In this document: positions 1 to 6,123 of the stretch, piece after piece | How positions within the stretch are numbered: position 1 is the first letter of the stretch | How the letters are laid out: each line of letters starts with the position of its first letter | From: a bacterium (Candidatus Gribaldobacteria) CG10_big_fil_rev_8_21_14_0_10_37_21 | Lineage (GTDB): Bacteria; Patescibacteriota; Minisyncoccia; Minisyncoccales; CG1-02-41-26 | Direction of reading: 5' to 3' | Assembly: GCA_002773495.1 (NCBI GenBank) | Contig: PFAX01000001.1 | Location: 2,060 to 14,172, forward strand | Length of the DNA: 12,113 bases | Made by a program: the position numbers and the translations under genes | The notes under the pieces: generated by a model | Databases searched by the model: none | Told to the model about the DNA's origin: nothing | The model's input: only the letters and a program-made list of their open reading frames with translations

Positions 1-1
1 C

Positions 2-7
2 TATAAT
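2..7 (+). promoter_or_regulatory. -10 box of the MccF-like peptidase gene
   Basis: A perfect TATAAT lies at the very start of the window, with six bases between it and the ATG at 14. Transcription would start at about the A of the ATG, so the mRNA would be leaderless. The -35 region is outside the window. Confidence 0.6.
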
Positions 8-13
8 AAAAAT

Positions 14-1000
14 ATGAAAACGATTATTCCAAGTAAATTAAAAAAGGGCGATGAAGTACTAGTCGTGGCTCCGTCAAGGTCTTTGGGTTTGCTCTCAGAA
101 GAGTCAAAACAAATTGCTAATCAACATTTTGCTGATTTGGGCTTGAAATTAAGTTTTGCCGAGCATATTGAAGAAATGGACGATTTTAGATCTTCAAGCA
201 TAAAGTCCAGGGTTGAGGATCTGCATAGTGGGTTTGCTGATAAAAATGTCAAAGCGATTATTACTGTTATTGGCGGGCTTAACTGCAACCAACTTTTAAG
301 ATACTTAGATTGGGAGCTGATAAAAAATAATCCGAAAGTTTTTTGTGGATACTCGGATATTACCGCTTTAAATAACGCCATTTTCACCAAAACTGGTTTA
401 GTTTCGTATTCAAGCCCGCATTATTCCAGCTTTGGCCAGAAGCTCTATTTTGATTATACTTTGGACTATTTCAAAAAATGTTTGTTTGAAAGCGAGCCCT
501 TTGAGGCGTTACCCTCTCAAAAGTGGAGCGACGACACTTGGTATTTGAACCAAGAAGACAGAAATTTAATTGACAATCAGGGTTTTTGGTTGCTCAATCA
601 GGGAGAAGTGCAAGGCGTAATTTTAGGGGCTAATTTATGCACTTTTAACCTTTTGCAAGGCACAGAGTATTTCCCAAGTTTAAAAAACTCCATTTTGTTT
701 ATAGAAGATGACGAAGAGTCCCTGCCGCACACTTTTGACCGGGATTTGCAGTCGCTAATCCACCAACCCGGCTTTGCTGGGGTTAAAGGGCTTGTTATAG
801 GTAGGTTTCAGAAAGCCAGCAAAATGACCAAAGATTTACTTGAGCAAATAATCAAAACAAAAAAAGAGTTATTAAATATACCTGTTATAGCTAATGCTGA
901 CTTTGGCCACACTGACCCGAAAATAACTTTTCCCATTGGTGGTGCTGCCTTAATAAAGGCAAATGAACATAAAATAAAAATAGAAATTCTTAGGCATTAA
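14..1000 (+). CDS. S66-family serine peptidase, MccF-like / LD-carboxypeptidase-like
   Basis: The 328-residue protein has the layout of peptidase family S66, which contains the murein LD-carboxypeptidase LdcA and the microcin C7 immunity peptidase MccF. The nucleophile elbow GYSDIT places the catalytic Ser at 114. The Glu of FIEDDEE (231) and the His of DFGHTDP (299) complete the Ser-Glu-His triad, with spacing closer to MccF than to short LdcA proteins. The segment GGLNCNQLL (about 87-95) also resembles the MccF branch. The N-terminus has GDEVLVVAPS, the usual first strand of the family. There is no signal peptide, so a cytoplasmic enzyme is expected. It would cleave either an LD peptide bond in recycled muropeptides or an acyl-amide bond of a peptidyl-nucleotide; the sequence cannot decide. 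The start at 14 is supported by the -10 box just before it. The family call is firm, the substrate open. Confidence 0.9.
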   Translation: MKTIIPSKLKKGDEVLVVAPSRSLGLLSEESKQIANQHFADLGLKLSFAEHIEEMDDFRSSSIKSRVEDLHSGFADKNVKAIITVIGGLNCNQLLRYLDWELIKNNPKVFCGYSDITALNNAIFTKTGLVSYSSPHYSSFGQKLYFDYTLDYFKKCLFESEPFEALPSQKWSDDTWYLNQEDRNLIDNQGFWLLNQGEVQGVILGANLCTFNLLQGTEYFPSLKNSILFIEDDEESLPHTFDRDLQSLIHQPGFAGVKGLVIGRFQKASKMTKDLLEQIIKTKKELLNIPVIANADFGHTDPKITFPIGGAALIKANEHKIKIEILRH

Positions 1001-1162
1001 CTAAGTTAAATACGGCTCGGTTTTTCTTTAAGATGTCAAAACGCAAGAATTAAGCAACTGAGGCAGGGGAATACCTTTTGACCTTACAACCTTATTCAAA
1101 GTAGAGGCAAAATATGCAAGCGGTTATTCTTGCGGTTTAATAAATAAGTTTAACAAAAAGAA

Positions 1163-1594
1163 GAAAACATTCAATTTGTTTGTTTAAAAACTCAAAAAAA
1201 GGGTTCAACCATTACAGCTAATTTAGAGATAGGCCTGCCTCAAAATTTAACTGTTGAAAAGGCCTCTCAAATTTCAGATGGCTTAAGAAGAAAATTAATG
1301 TAAAAGATAGACAATTTAAGTTATGTTGTTATTCAAATTAAGAGCCACAATTTAGAAACCGATTTTTACCAACCCAAGTTAGGCGGCTTTTTGGGCAAGG
1401 CGTTTGGTCTTAGCCGGGGTTTTGGCTGGTAGAGCAAGGGCAGGTTTAAGGGAAACATTCAGCAAGCTAAAGCCAGCGGGCCTGGCGGTTATTGCCTTTG
1501 CCAGAAATGTGGCTACAAAATAAAGCATACTAGCGGCAAGCCATGCTCCACGACTGAATGCCCAAAATGAAAAATTAACTTAACAAGAGGATAA
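1163..1594 (+). pseudogene. Decayed C-terminal part of a CDF-type metal transporter with zinc ribbon
   Basis: One frame reads as protein across the stretch but is broken by TAA at 1301, TAG at 1430 and TGA at 1568; the likely original stop is TAA at 1592. The first part (ITANLEIGLPQNLTVEKA, then ISDGLRRKL, a stop, and NLSYVVIQIKSHN) has the alternating pattern of the cytoplasmic C-terminal domain of cation diffusion facilitators. A Gly/Phe-rich linker (GGFLGKAFGLSRGFGW) follows, then a zinc-ribbon-like end with CLCQKCGY and CSTTECPK, where the TGA at 1568 replaces what looks like the last Cys. The transmembrane half is absent upstream. Each stop is one substitution from a sense codon (GAA to TAA, CAG to TAG, TGC to TGA), which fits decay rather than recoding, since neighbouring genes use standard stops. 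The CDF assignment is by pattern only and moderate; the broken state is clear. Confidence 0.6.
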
Positions 1595-1694
1595 TATCAT
1601 TGCCTGTTTAACATTAAGAGAGAAGGGCTAAAACCCTTGATTTTGCAGAGTCGGTGTTAGTGAGAAGAGGTTAGCTTATGGCTTGTATTTTATC

Positions 1695-1715
1695 TGTCGG
1701 TATCTAATACCGACA
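1695..1715. repeat. Perfect 9-bp inverted repeat
   Basis: The arms TGTCGGTAT and ATACCGACA are exact reverse complements separated by CTA. No T tract follows, so it does not look like a terminator. It may be a protein-binding site or a remnant. The nearest downstream gene starts 154 bp away, too far for a classical operator of that gene. Confidence 0.55.
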
Positions 1716-1815
1716 ACTCGTCTTTGTTAGAATGATTTAATGCCAAGACCATTAAGGAAGAGATAATGGCCATAGAGTAGAAATAAATTAGAGTTGACCC
1801 CTATTTTCTGTAAAG

Positions 1816-1824
1816 TTATCCACA
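1816..1824 (+). promoter_or_regulatory. Consensus DnaA box
   Basis: TTATCCACA is an exact match to the strong DnaA box. It lies about 10 bp upstream of the -35 box of the ATPase gene. I see no second consensus box close by, so it is not an origin cluster; it could be a single regulatory box or chance. Confidence 0.4.
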
Positions 1825-1834
1825 GATAAAGGAC

Positions 1835-1862
1835 TTGCAAACTCCAAAAAACAATGTAAAAT
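1835..1862 (+). promoter_or_regulatory. Promoter of the AAA ATPase gene
   Basis: TTGCAA (1835-1840), a 16-bp spacer and TAAAAT (1857-1862) form a sigma70-type promoter. Six bases separate the -10 box from the ATG at 1869, so the transcript should be leaderless. GGAG at 1863-1866 is only two bases from the ATG, too close to act as a Shine-Dalgarno site. Confidence 0.6.
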
Positions 1863-1868
1863 GGAGTT

Positions 1869-3005
1869 ATGTACACAAGAATTATTCAACCGCCAAAAGA
1901 TAAAAGCTTTTTTTTGTTTGGCCCAAGAGGAACAGGCAAAACAACATGGCTAAAAAATAATTTTCCTAAAGCCGTTTATTTGGACTTATTAGAAGCCGAG
2001 CTTTATAATGATTTTTTGGCTAATCCTCAACGATTAGAGAATTTCATACCTAACGGCTTTAATGGTTGGATTATTCTTGACGAGGTACAGAGAGTCCCTT
2101 TGTTATTGAATGAAGTTCATCGCCTGATTGAAAAACGAAAATTAAAATTTATCTTAACTGGCTCAAGTGCTCGCAAATTAAAGCAAAAAGATGTCAATTT
2201 ACTCGCTGGTAGAGCTTTAACCTATCACCTCTATCCTCTAACTTCATTAGAGCTTAAGGCCGATTTTTCGCTTGAGCATGCCTTGCAATACGGCCAGTTG
2301 CCAGCTACTTTCAGCGAGATAGATAAAAAACGATATTTGGAATCCTATGTTTCTACATATCTAAGAGAAGAAATCCAACAGGAAGGGCTGGCTCGTAATT
2401 TGAGCACATTTTCCAGGTTTTTAGAAACAGCCAGCTTTTCTCAAGGTCAGGTTTTGAATATGTCAGAAGTGGCCAGGGAATGCACTTGCCACCGCAAGGT
2501 TGTTGAAAATTACTTTTCTATTTTGCGAGATATGATGATAGGCGATTATCTCTTTGTTTTTTCTAAAAAAGCGAAAAGACGTTTAATTTTACACCCCAAA
2601 TTTTATTTTTTTGACGCGGGCATTTATCGAACATTGCGTCCAGCGGGTCCATTAGATCTGCCCTCGGAAATTGAGGGCATTGCATTAGAGACATTTGTCT
2701 ACCAGGAAATAAAAGCTCTGAATGACTATTTAGGGCTTGGCTATTCTTTGTTCTATTGGAGATCCGCTAACCAATTTGAAGTAGATTTTGTTTTGTATGG
2801 GAAGAAAGGCATCATCGCTCTTGAGGTGAAGAGGACAAAAAAGCCATCCTCAAAAGATTTTAAGGGGTTAGAGATGTTTTTGCGGGACTACCCTTCGTCT
2901 AAGGCCTATTTTATTTATTTGGGCGAAAGAGCGATGAGCGAAGGCAAAATATCAATTTTGCCGCTTAAAGAATTTTTGAAGCAATTTTCTCAAGAAAAAA
3001 TCTAA
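1869..3005 (+). CDS. AAA-family ATPase with DUF4143-type C-terminal domain
   Basis: The 378-residue protein matches the common prokaryotic ATP-binding proteins built from an N-terminal AAA_14 domain and a C-terminal DUF4143 domain. Walker A is GPRGTGKT at 18-25, Walker B is WIILDE at 67-72 followed by VQR, and the sensor-like segment ILTGSSARKL (95-104) is typical of the group. A winged-helix-like part follows at about 175-235. The C-terminal part carries FEVDFVL (303-309) and ALEVKR (317-322), the E/D...ExK pattern of a PD-(D/E)XK-like fold. Length is near the usual 370-450. Cellular role is unknown for the family; suggested roles include defence, toxin-antitoxin-like and regulatory functions, none demonstrated by this sequence. 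The gene stands alone: the upstream neighbour is a pseudogene and the downstream small gene has its own -10 box. Confidence 0.9.
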   Translation: MYTRIIQPPKDKSFFLFGPRGTGKTTWLKNNFPKAVYLDLLEAELYNDFLANPQRLENFIPNGFNGWIILDEVQRVPLLLNEVHRLIEKRKLKFILTGSSARKLKQKDVNLLAGRALTYHLYPLTSLELKADFSLEHALQYGQLPATFSEIDKKRYLESYVSTYLREEIQQEGLARNLSTFSRFLETASFSQGQVLNMSEVARECTCHRKVVENYFSILRDMMIGDYLFVFSKKAKRRLILHPKFYFFDAGIYRTLRPAGPLDLPSEIEGIALETFVYQEIKALNDYLGLGYSLFYWRSANQFEVDFVLYGKKGIIALEVKRTKKPSSKDFKGLEMFLRDYPSSKAYFIYLGERAMSEGKISILPLKEFLKQFSQEKI

Positions 3006-3013
3006 AAACAAAT

Positions 3014-3019
3014 TATAAT
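3014..3019 (+). promoter_or_regulatory. -10 box of the 39-residue basic protein gene
   Basis: A perfect TATAAT lies seven bases before the ATG at 3027 and just past the stop of the ATPase gene. No good -35 box is visible, as the upstream bases are A-rich. A leaderless start is predicted. Confidence 0.5.
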
Positions 3020-3026
3020 AAAATAT

Positions 3027-3146
3027 ATGGCAAAAAGAAAAAATGGCGTGGGTAAAAGGAAAAAAACCCATTCCCCAAAAACTAAAAAACGTTTAGCGAT
3101 TAAACGAGAGATGTTAGCTAAAAAGGCCCTGAGAAAGAAAAAGTAA
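3027..3146 (+). CDS. Small lysine/arginine-rich protein (39 aa)
   Basis: An ATG-to-TAA frame encodes 39 residues, starting MAKRKNGVGKRKKTHSP and ending ALRKKK. About half the residues are Lys or Arg and only one is acidic, so it should bind nucleic acid; it resembles small ribosome-associated proteins in composition, but I recognise no named family. Three things support a real gene: a perfect TATAAT ends seven bases before the ATG, a hairpin with a T run follows the stop by 8 bp, and the basic composition is not what neighbouring non-coding AT-rich DNA would give. There is no Shine-Dalgarno site. It is too short for most gene callers. Confidence 0.6.
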   Translation: MAKRKNGVGKRKKTHSPKTKKRLAIKREMLAKKALRKKK

Positions 3147-3154
3147 CCATACTT

Positions 3155-3184
3155 AAAGCCCTACCCTGCAAAGGCGGGCTTTTT
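3155..3184 (+). terminator. Intrinsic terminator after the small basic protein gene
   Basis: AAAGCCC (3155-3161) pairs exactly with GGGCTTT (3176-3182) around a 14-base loop, and the second arm runs into five T (3180-3184). It lies 8 bp past the stop of the 39-residue gene. Confidence 0.65.
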
Positions 3185-3208
3185 GCTTGATAAAGGGTTT
3201 GTTGTTAT

Positions 3209-3389
3209 ACTGAGATGGTTGCAAAACCATTTCGTCGCGAAATTTTAGATTTTCGAGCGAAGCAAGGAAGGCGAGTAAAAAGGTTTGAAGATGTAGTTTA
3301 GCTACATTGAAAAGCTTTTTATGAAGCCTGACGAAGCAGTGGCTGAAAAGATAAAATTGCGGCAGACATAGTTTTGTAACCATCTCACT
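3209..3389. repeat. 181-bp long imperfect palindrome (MITE-like hairpin element)
   Basis: The two 88-base arms around TTTAG (3297-3301) are imperfect reverse complements along their whole length. Outermost, TGAGATGGTT and CAAAAC on the left match the complement of the right end with only a G/A difference between them. A middle block (AATTTTAGATTTTC against AATTTTATCTTTTC) is nearly identical after a one-base shift. The inner block ends in the exact hairpin ATGTAG/CTACAT. The stretch between the middle and inner blocks is less conserved. No protein frame fits. The single strand would fold into one long hairpin. It resembles a miniature inverted-repeat element or a hairpin RNA. No clear target-site duplication is visible, although TATAC on the left and GTATA on the right extend the symmetry. 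Confidence 0.65.
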
Positions 3390-3390
3390 G

Positions 3391-3483
3391 TATAAAAGTG
3401 TACAAGATAGCAAAACCCTTAAGGCCGAAACCCTAATGCTAATTGACGACGAGATCAAGCGTTTACCCTTAAAGAAAAGTTAA
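3391..3483 (+). pseudogene. Possible C-terminal remnant of an unknown gene
   Basis: Immediately after the palindrome an open frame reads YKSVQDSKTLKAETLMLIDDE and continues to KRLPLKKS before TAA at 3481. It has a protein-like mix of residues but no good start except ATG at 3436, which would leave 15 residues, and no promoter. It may be the tail of a gene cut by the palindromic element. It is too short to assign. Confidence 0.2.
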
Positions 3484-3561
3484 TCAAACCAACAGGCAGT
3501 CAACAGCCCTATTGTGGGTATTTTTTAATTAAGCAAAAAGAATTTAGAACAATGCAGGGGG

Positions 3562-3589
3562 TTGAATTTTAGATGATTTTGTTTTAAAT
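3562..3589 (+). promoter_or_regulatory. Candidate promoter of the 608-residue protein gene
   Basis: TTGAAT (3562-3567), a 16-bp spacer and TTAAAT (3584-3589) make a plausible sigma70 promoter. The leader would be about 20 bases and contains AAAGGG (3607-3612) four bases before the ATG, a weak Shine-Dalgarno match. If correct, this gene differs from its leaderless neighbours. Confidence 0.35.
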
Positions 3590-3616
3590 TAAAAGTAAAG
3601 TAAGCTAAAGGGCTTT

Positions 3617-5443
3617 ATGGAAACATTAAACAAACAAGAAGTTGAACAAAGGTTAAAAGATTTAATCGCTAAATATAAATTGGGCGATGTTTTAACTGTT
3701 GAAAAAATTAAGAGCTTTATTTTTGATGAGCAAGGCCAGCCAGGCACATCAAATAAGCTTTTCCTAAAGAAGCTTTTAAGTTATTTTCCTGATATTTCCC
3801 AAGAAGAGTATATTTTTGTTTTTCAAGTAGCGATAGATGCTTGGAATATTTTTCCTCATAGTTCTTTGGGCGGAAAGTCGCCCGAAGAGATGGTTGAACA
3901 AATGTTAAAGGAAAATCCACAGCCAAAGCAGAAGGGCCCAGTTGAAATGCCCAAGGTTATTGTAGGGGGAAGGAAAATGTCTTGGCAAGAACATCAAGCA
4001 ATGCTTAAGCAAATGCAAGAAGCACAAAAACCATTTAAAAATTTTATTGAAAAGCAGGCCTTGCCAGATTATCTTAGCTTTTTTGAACAAAAAACGGACT
4101 TAACTAAAGAAGCCAAAGAAAAGTATATTATGGTGGCTGAAAAGTTTTTTGACCGTGTTTTATGGGTTGGGTTTGTTAGTTGGCAAAGCATTCGGCCAGA
4201 TTTTGCTAAAAAAGAATTTCCCCGTTGGTGGCAAACCAATGTAATGATGAGTAATTTAGACGAAAATCAGGTTTGGTTGGCATTAAGGCATCTTGTTGAT
4301 TTTGTTAAAAACAAGTATGGCTTAGAAATGGGAACTGCCTCTGTTGGTTTTGATCAACTCGACGAACCCAGAACAGAGCAAGAAATGGCTGGAATGTTTG
4401 AATATTTGCTTTTCTTACGGTTACCAAACTATTCGATAGCTGAAGAAGCCGAAAGAAAAAAATTTAGTTTTACCGACAACGATATTGCTTTTTTTGATAA
4501 AGAGGGCTTGCTTAATCGTATTTTTCGTCGTTGGTTGCAAACCACTTGGGGCGATGGACAATTTTTTGACGAATTTGGAGGAGAAACGCCCTTGCAAGAA
4601 TTAGGCAGGGCCAACCTTGATTTGCTTTGCGGCAAGGCCTGTCTTTCTGTGAAAGCGCAAAAGGATAAGCAAGGCAAAACCAAAATACAGCTTTTGCGTT
4701 TTGAGGGTAATGTTTTTGAACAAGGGTTGGCGAATTTAGCAAGAACAACTGAAGATGTTGTTGCCCCGATTTTTGATAAAGAATTTAGAGCTTTTGTTAA
4801 AAGTATCATTCTGTTGGGCAAAGATGGGCATTTTAATTTTTCTTTTCAAAATAATTTTAGCGCTTGCTTATTTGCTTTTTGGCAATTAGCCGCAACAAAC
4901 ATAGTGGCTAACAGCGGCCTTAAGTTTAGCCAAAATGATTTTGCAAAAGTAGTTCAAGAAGTTAAAAATTATTTAATTAGCTTTTGCACGATGCAAGAAA
5001 AAGAGCTTGGAGTGTATCTTTGCGTAGCTAATCTCTTCCATGGTTTATGGCTAATTTTACAAAAATATGATAAGGGTTTGCCTGATTTACAAAAAATAAT
5101 TCAAAACAGCAAAGAAAACTTGTTTAAAAATAAGTCGCTTAAGCAAGCCAGCAATGTTTTTTATTTTTTAGGCATTGCCTTTGATCGATACTTTTTATTT
5201 CCCTTAGAGAGATATTTTGGGTCAGCTGAAATTGTTTGGACCGACCAGCAACTTTTTTTAAAAGATTACACCACAGTTGTTTCTGTCCTGCGGAATAAGG
5301 CCTTGCAAGACAAATTAAAAGGAGTAAGAATTGGTTTGGGGTCTGAAGATACCACTTTTGATTTTTTAAGAGATCTTTGGTTTTGCCCGCCTTCTTATTT
5401 TAGATTATTTGGAAGGGTCTTCCGATACCTTAAGTCGGTCTAA
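3617..5443 (+). CDS. Hypothetical protein, 608 aa, no recognised domain
   Basis: I do not recognise this protein. It is a long, continuous frame with sensible composition and a start preceded by AAAGGG. The first 100 residues are helical-looking and end in WNIFPHSSLGGKSPEEM (76-92), a motif with a superficial likeness to the tail of integrase-type transposases (PHSSLG..TP.E), though no catalytic DDE residues are seen. A basic, Gln/Lys/Met-rich linker (about 97-145) follows. The remainder (about 146-608) is rich in Phe, Trp and Leu, with several amphipathic helices, for example around 385-450 and 480-545, but no clear signal peptide or membrane segments, so it is probably a soluble, all-helical cytoplasmic protein. 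It stands between the palindromic element and the CxxC protein gene, each probably with its own promoter, so context does not suggest a function. Confidence 0.75.
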   Translation: METLNKQEVEQRLKDLIAKYKLGDVLTVEKIKSFIFDEQGQPGTSNKLFLKKLLSYFPDISQEEYIFVFQVAIDAWNIFPHSSLGGKSPEEMVEQMLKENPQPKQKGPVEMPKVIVGGRKMSWQEHQAMLKQMQEAQKPFKNFIEKQALPDYLSFFEQKTDLTKEAKEKYIMVAEKFFDRVLWVGFVSWQSIRPDFAKKEFPRWWQTNVMMSNLDENQVWLALRHLVDFVKNKYGLEMGTASVGFDQLDEPRTEQEMAGMFEYLLFLRLPNYSIAEEAERKKFSFTDNDIAFFDKEGLLNRIFRRWLQTTWGDGQFFDEFGGETPLQELGRANLDLLCGKACLSVKAQKDKQGKTKIQLLRFEGNVFEQGLANLARTTEDVVAPIFDKEFRAFVKSIILLGKDGHFNFSFQNNFSACLFAFWQLAATNIVANSGLKFSQNDFAKVVQEVKNYLISFCTMQEKELGVYLCVANLFHGLWLILQKYDKGLPDLQKIIQNSKENLFKNKSLKQASNVFYFLGIAFDRYFLFPLERYFGSAEIVWTDQQLFLKDYTTVVSVLRNKALQDKLKGVRIGLGSEDTTFDFLRDLWFCPPSYFRLFGRVFRYLKSV

Positions 5444-5455
5444 AGTAAAAGCCCA

Positions 5456-5484
5456 TTGCTTTTTGGGGGGTTTAGGTGTATGCT
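5456..5484 (+). promoter_or_regulatory. Candidate promoter of the CxxC protein gene
   Basis: TTGCTT (5456-5461), a 17-bp spacer and TATGCT (5479-5484) resemble a sigma70 promoter and would give a leader of about 50 bases. That leader contains CCC-TTCG-GGG (5517-5526), a short hairpin with the very stable UUCG loop. A competing weaker -10 (TAAACT, 5528-5533) lies nine bases before the ATG and would give a leaderless mRNA. Confidence 0.3.
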
Positions 5485-5542
5485 AAGTTTAACCCATAAG
5501 GGCAGACCTCTTAAAACCCTTCGGGGATAAACTAACAAAAAT

Positions 5543-6052
5543 ATGGGAAAATTTAACAAAAGAGATAGTAATTTTGGTGGGAGAGGCGGTGATAGGAGCG
5601 GTGACAGAAGGGGTGGTTTCGGTGGATCTGGTGGCGGCATGATGCACCAAGCCATTTGTGATGAGTGTGGCAAAAGCTGTGAAGTGCCCTTTAGGCCCAC
5701 CCAAGGCAAGCCAATTTATTGCAATGCTTGTTTTAGAAGTAAGAGAGGCACTGGAGATAGAAGGCCCGAGAGTTTTGGAGCGAGCAGGGACTTTAGCCAA
5801 CCAAGGCAAGCTCCGGATTCAAACCAAACTCAAAGGCAGCTTGAAATGATTAACCAAAAGTTAGATAAACTTTTGAAAATGTTGGCTCCTCAAGTATTAA
5901 CTGAAATGCCAGTTATTAAAAGCGAGAAAAAAGATATTCCTGTTAAAAAAGAAAAGGCAACTCCTGTAAAAGAGGTTAAAGTAAAAGCCGTGAAGGCAAA
6001 AACTTCTAAAGCCAAGTCAAAAGCTAAGGTAGCTCCAAAAAAGAAAAAGTAA
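5543..6052 (+). CDS. CxxC-x17-CxxC zinc-binding protein with basic tail
   Basis: The 169-residue protein has three parts. Residues 1-33 are Gly/Arg/Asp-rich with RGG-like repeats, as in RNA-binding tails. Residues 35-66 hold a single zinc-finger-like unit with Cys at 39, 42, 60 and 63; the spacing between the two pairs is exactly 17, the signature of the CxxC-x17-CxxC family common in candidate-phyla bacteria. An extra Cys (46) and the segment EVPFRPTQGKPIYC are typical of it. Residues 97-115 form a short amphipathic helix that could be a coiled coil, and 125-169 is a Lys/Ala/Val-rich histone-like tail ending KKKK. A nucleic-acid-binding role is inferred from composition; no function is established for the family. 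A strong terminator lies 16 bp after the stop, so it is a single-gene unit. Family call is firm, function open. Confidence 0.85.
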   Translation: MGKFNKRDSNFGGRGGDRSGDRRGGFGGSGGGMMHQAICDECGKSCEVPFRPTQGKPIYCNACFRSKRGTGDRRPESFGASRDFSQPRQAPDSNQTQRQLEMINQKLDKLLKMLAPQVLTEMPVIKSEKKDIPVKKEKATPVKEVKVKAVKAKTSKAKSKAKVAPKKKK

Positions 6053-6068
6053 TTTATTTTATAAAAAG

Positions 6069-6099
6069 CAAAAGCCCTTTTTTAGGGCTTTTGTTTTTT
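6069..6099 (+). terminator. Strong intrinsic terminator after the CxxC protein gene
   Basis: CAAAAGCCCT (6069-6078) and AGGGCTTTTG (6084-6093) form a perfect 10-bp stem with a TTTTT loop, followed by six T (6094-6099). It ends 11 bp before the -10 box of the next gene. Confidence 0.9.
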
Positions 6100-6107
6100 G
6101 GTTACTG

Positions 6108-6116
6108 TGTTAAAAT
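6108..6116 (+). promoter_or_regulatory. Extended -10 promoter of the methyltransferase gene
   Basis: TGT followed by TAAAAT (6111-6116) is an extended -10 element. Seven bases separate it from the ATG at 6124, so a leaderless mRNA is expected. The -35 position falls inside the preceding terminator and is a poor match, which the extended -10 may offset. Confidence 0.55.
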
Positions 6117-6123
6117 AACTCAT

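Larger units (their letters stand above)
1595..1868. other. Gene-free stretch with an inverted repeat and a DnaA box
   Basis: I see no coding frame here. It contains a perfect 9-bp inverted repeat (1695-1715), a weak AAGGG/CCCTT hairpin (1623-1638) without a T tract, one consensus DnaA box (1816-1824), and the promoter of the downstream ATPase gene. Confidence 0.5.

Noticed and set aside
989..1005. CTTAG/CTAAG hairpin at the end of the peptidase gene
   Set aside because: Five base pairs, overlaps the coding end and has no T tract.
1114..1140. Short frame MQAVILAV, like the start of sugar nucleotidyltransferases
   Set aside because: Only eight codons before TAA and no following GxGTR motif in any frame, so it is too short to call a gene remnant.
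3153..3458. 101-residue frame on the minus strand
   Set aside because: It runs through a terminator and the long palindrome, and its product has no protein-like motifs.
3506..3526. CCC/GGG pairing followed by six T, possible terminator
   Set aside because: Only three base pairs in the stem, too weak to call.
3697..3892. Transposase-like PHSSLG motif in the 608-residue protein
   Set aside because: No DDE or DEDD catalytic residues, no flanking inverted repeats; likeness is probably chance.
4429..4821. 130-residue minus-strand frame inside the 608-residue gene
   Set aside because: It is a shadow of the plus-strand gene, with no promoter and low-complexity composition.
5440..5809. Two minus-strand frames opposite the CxxC gene, one Pro/Leu-rich
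   Set aside because: Composition mirrors the Gly/Arg-rich codons of the real gene.
6091..6123. TTG start giving 11 extra residues to the methyltransferase
   Set aside because: It lies within the preceding terminator, and the ATG at 6124 has a well-placed extended -10 box.
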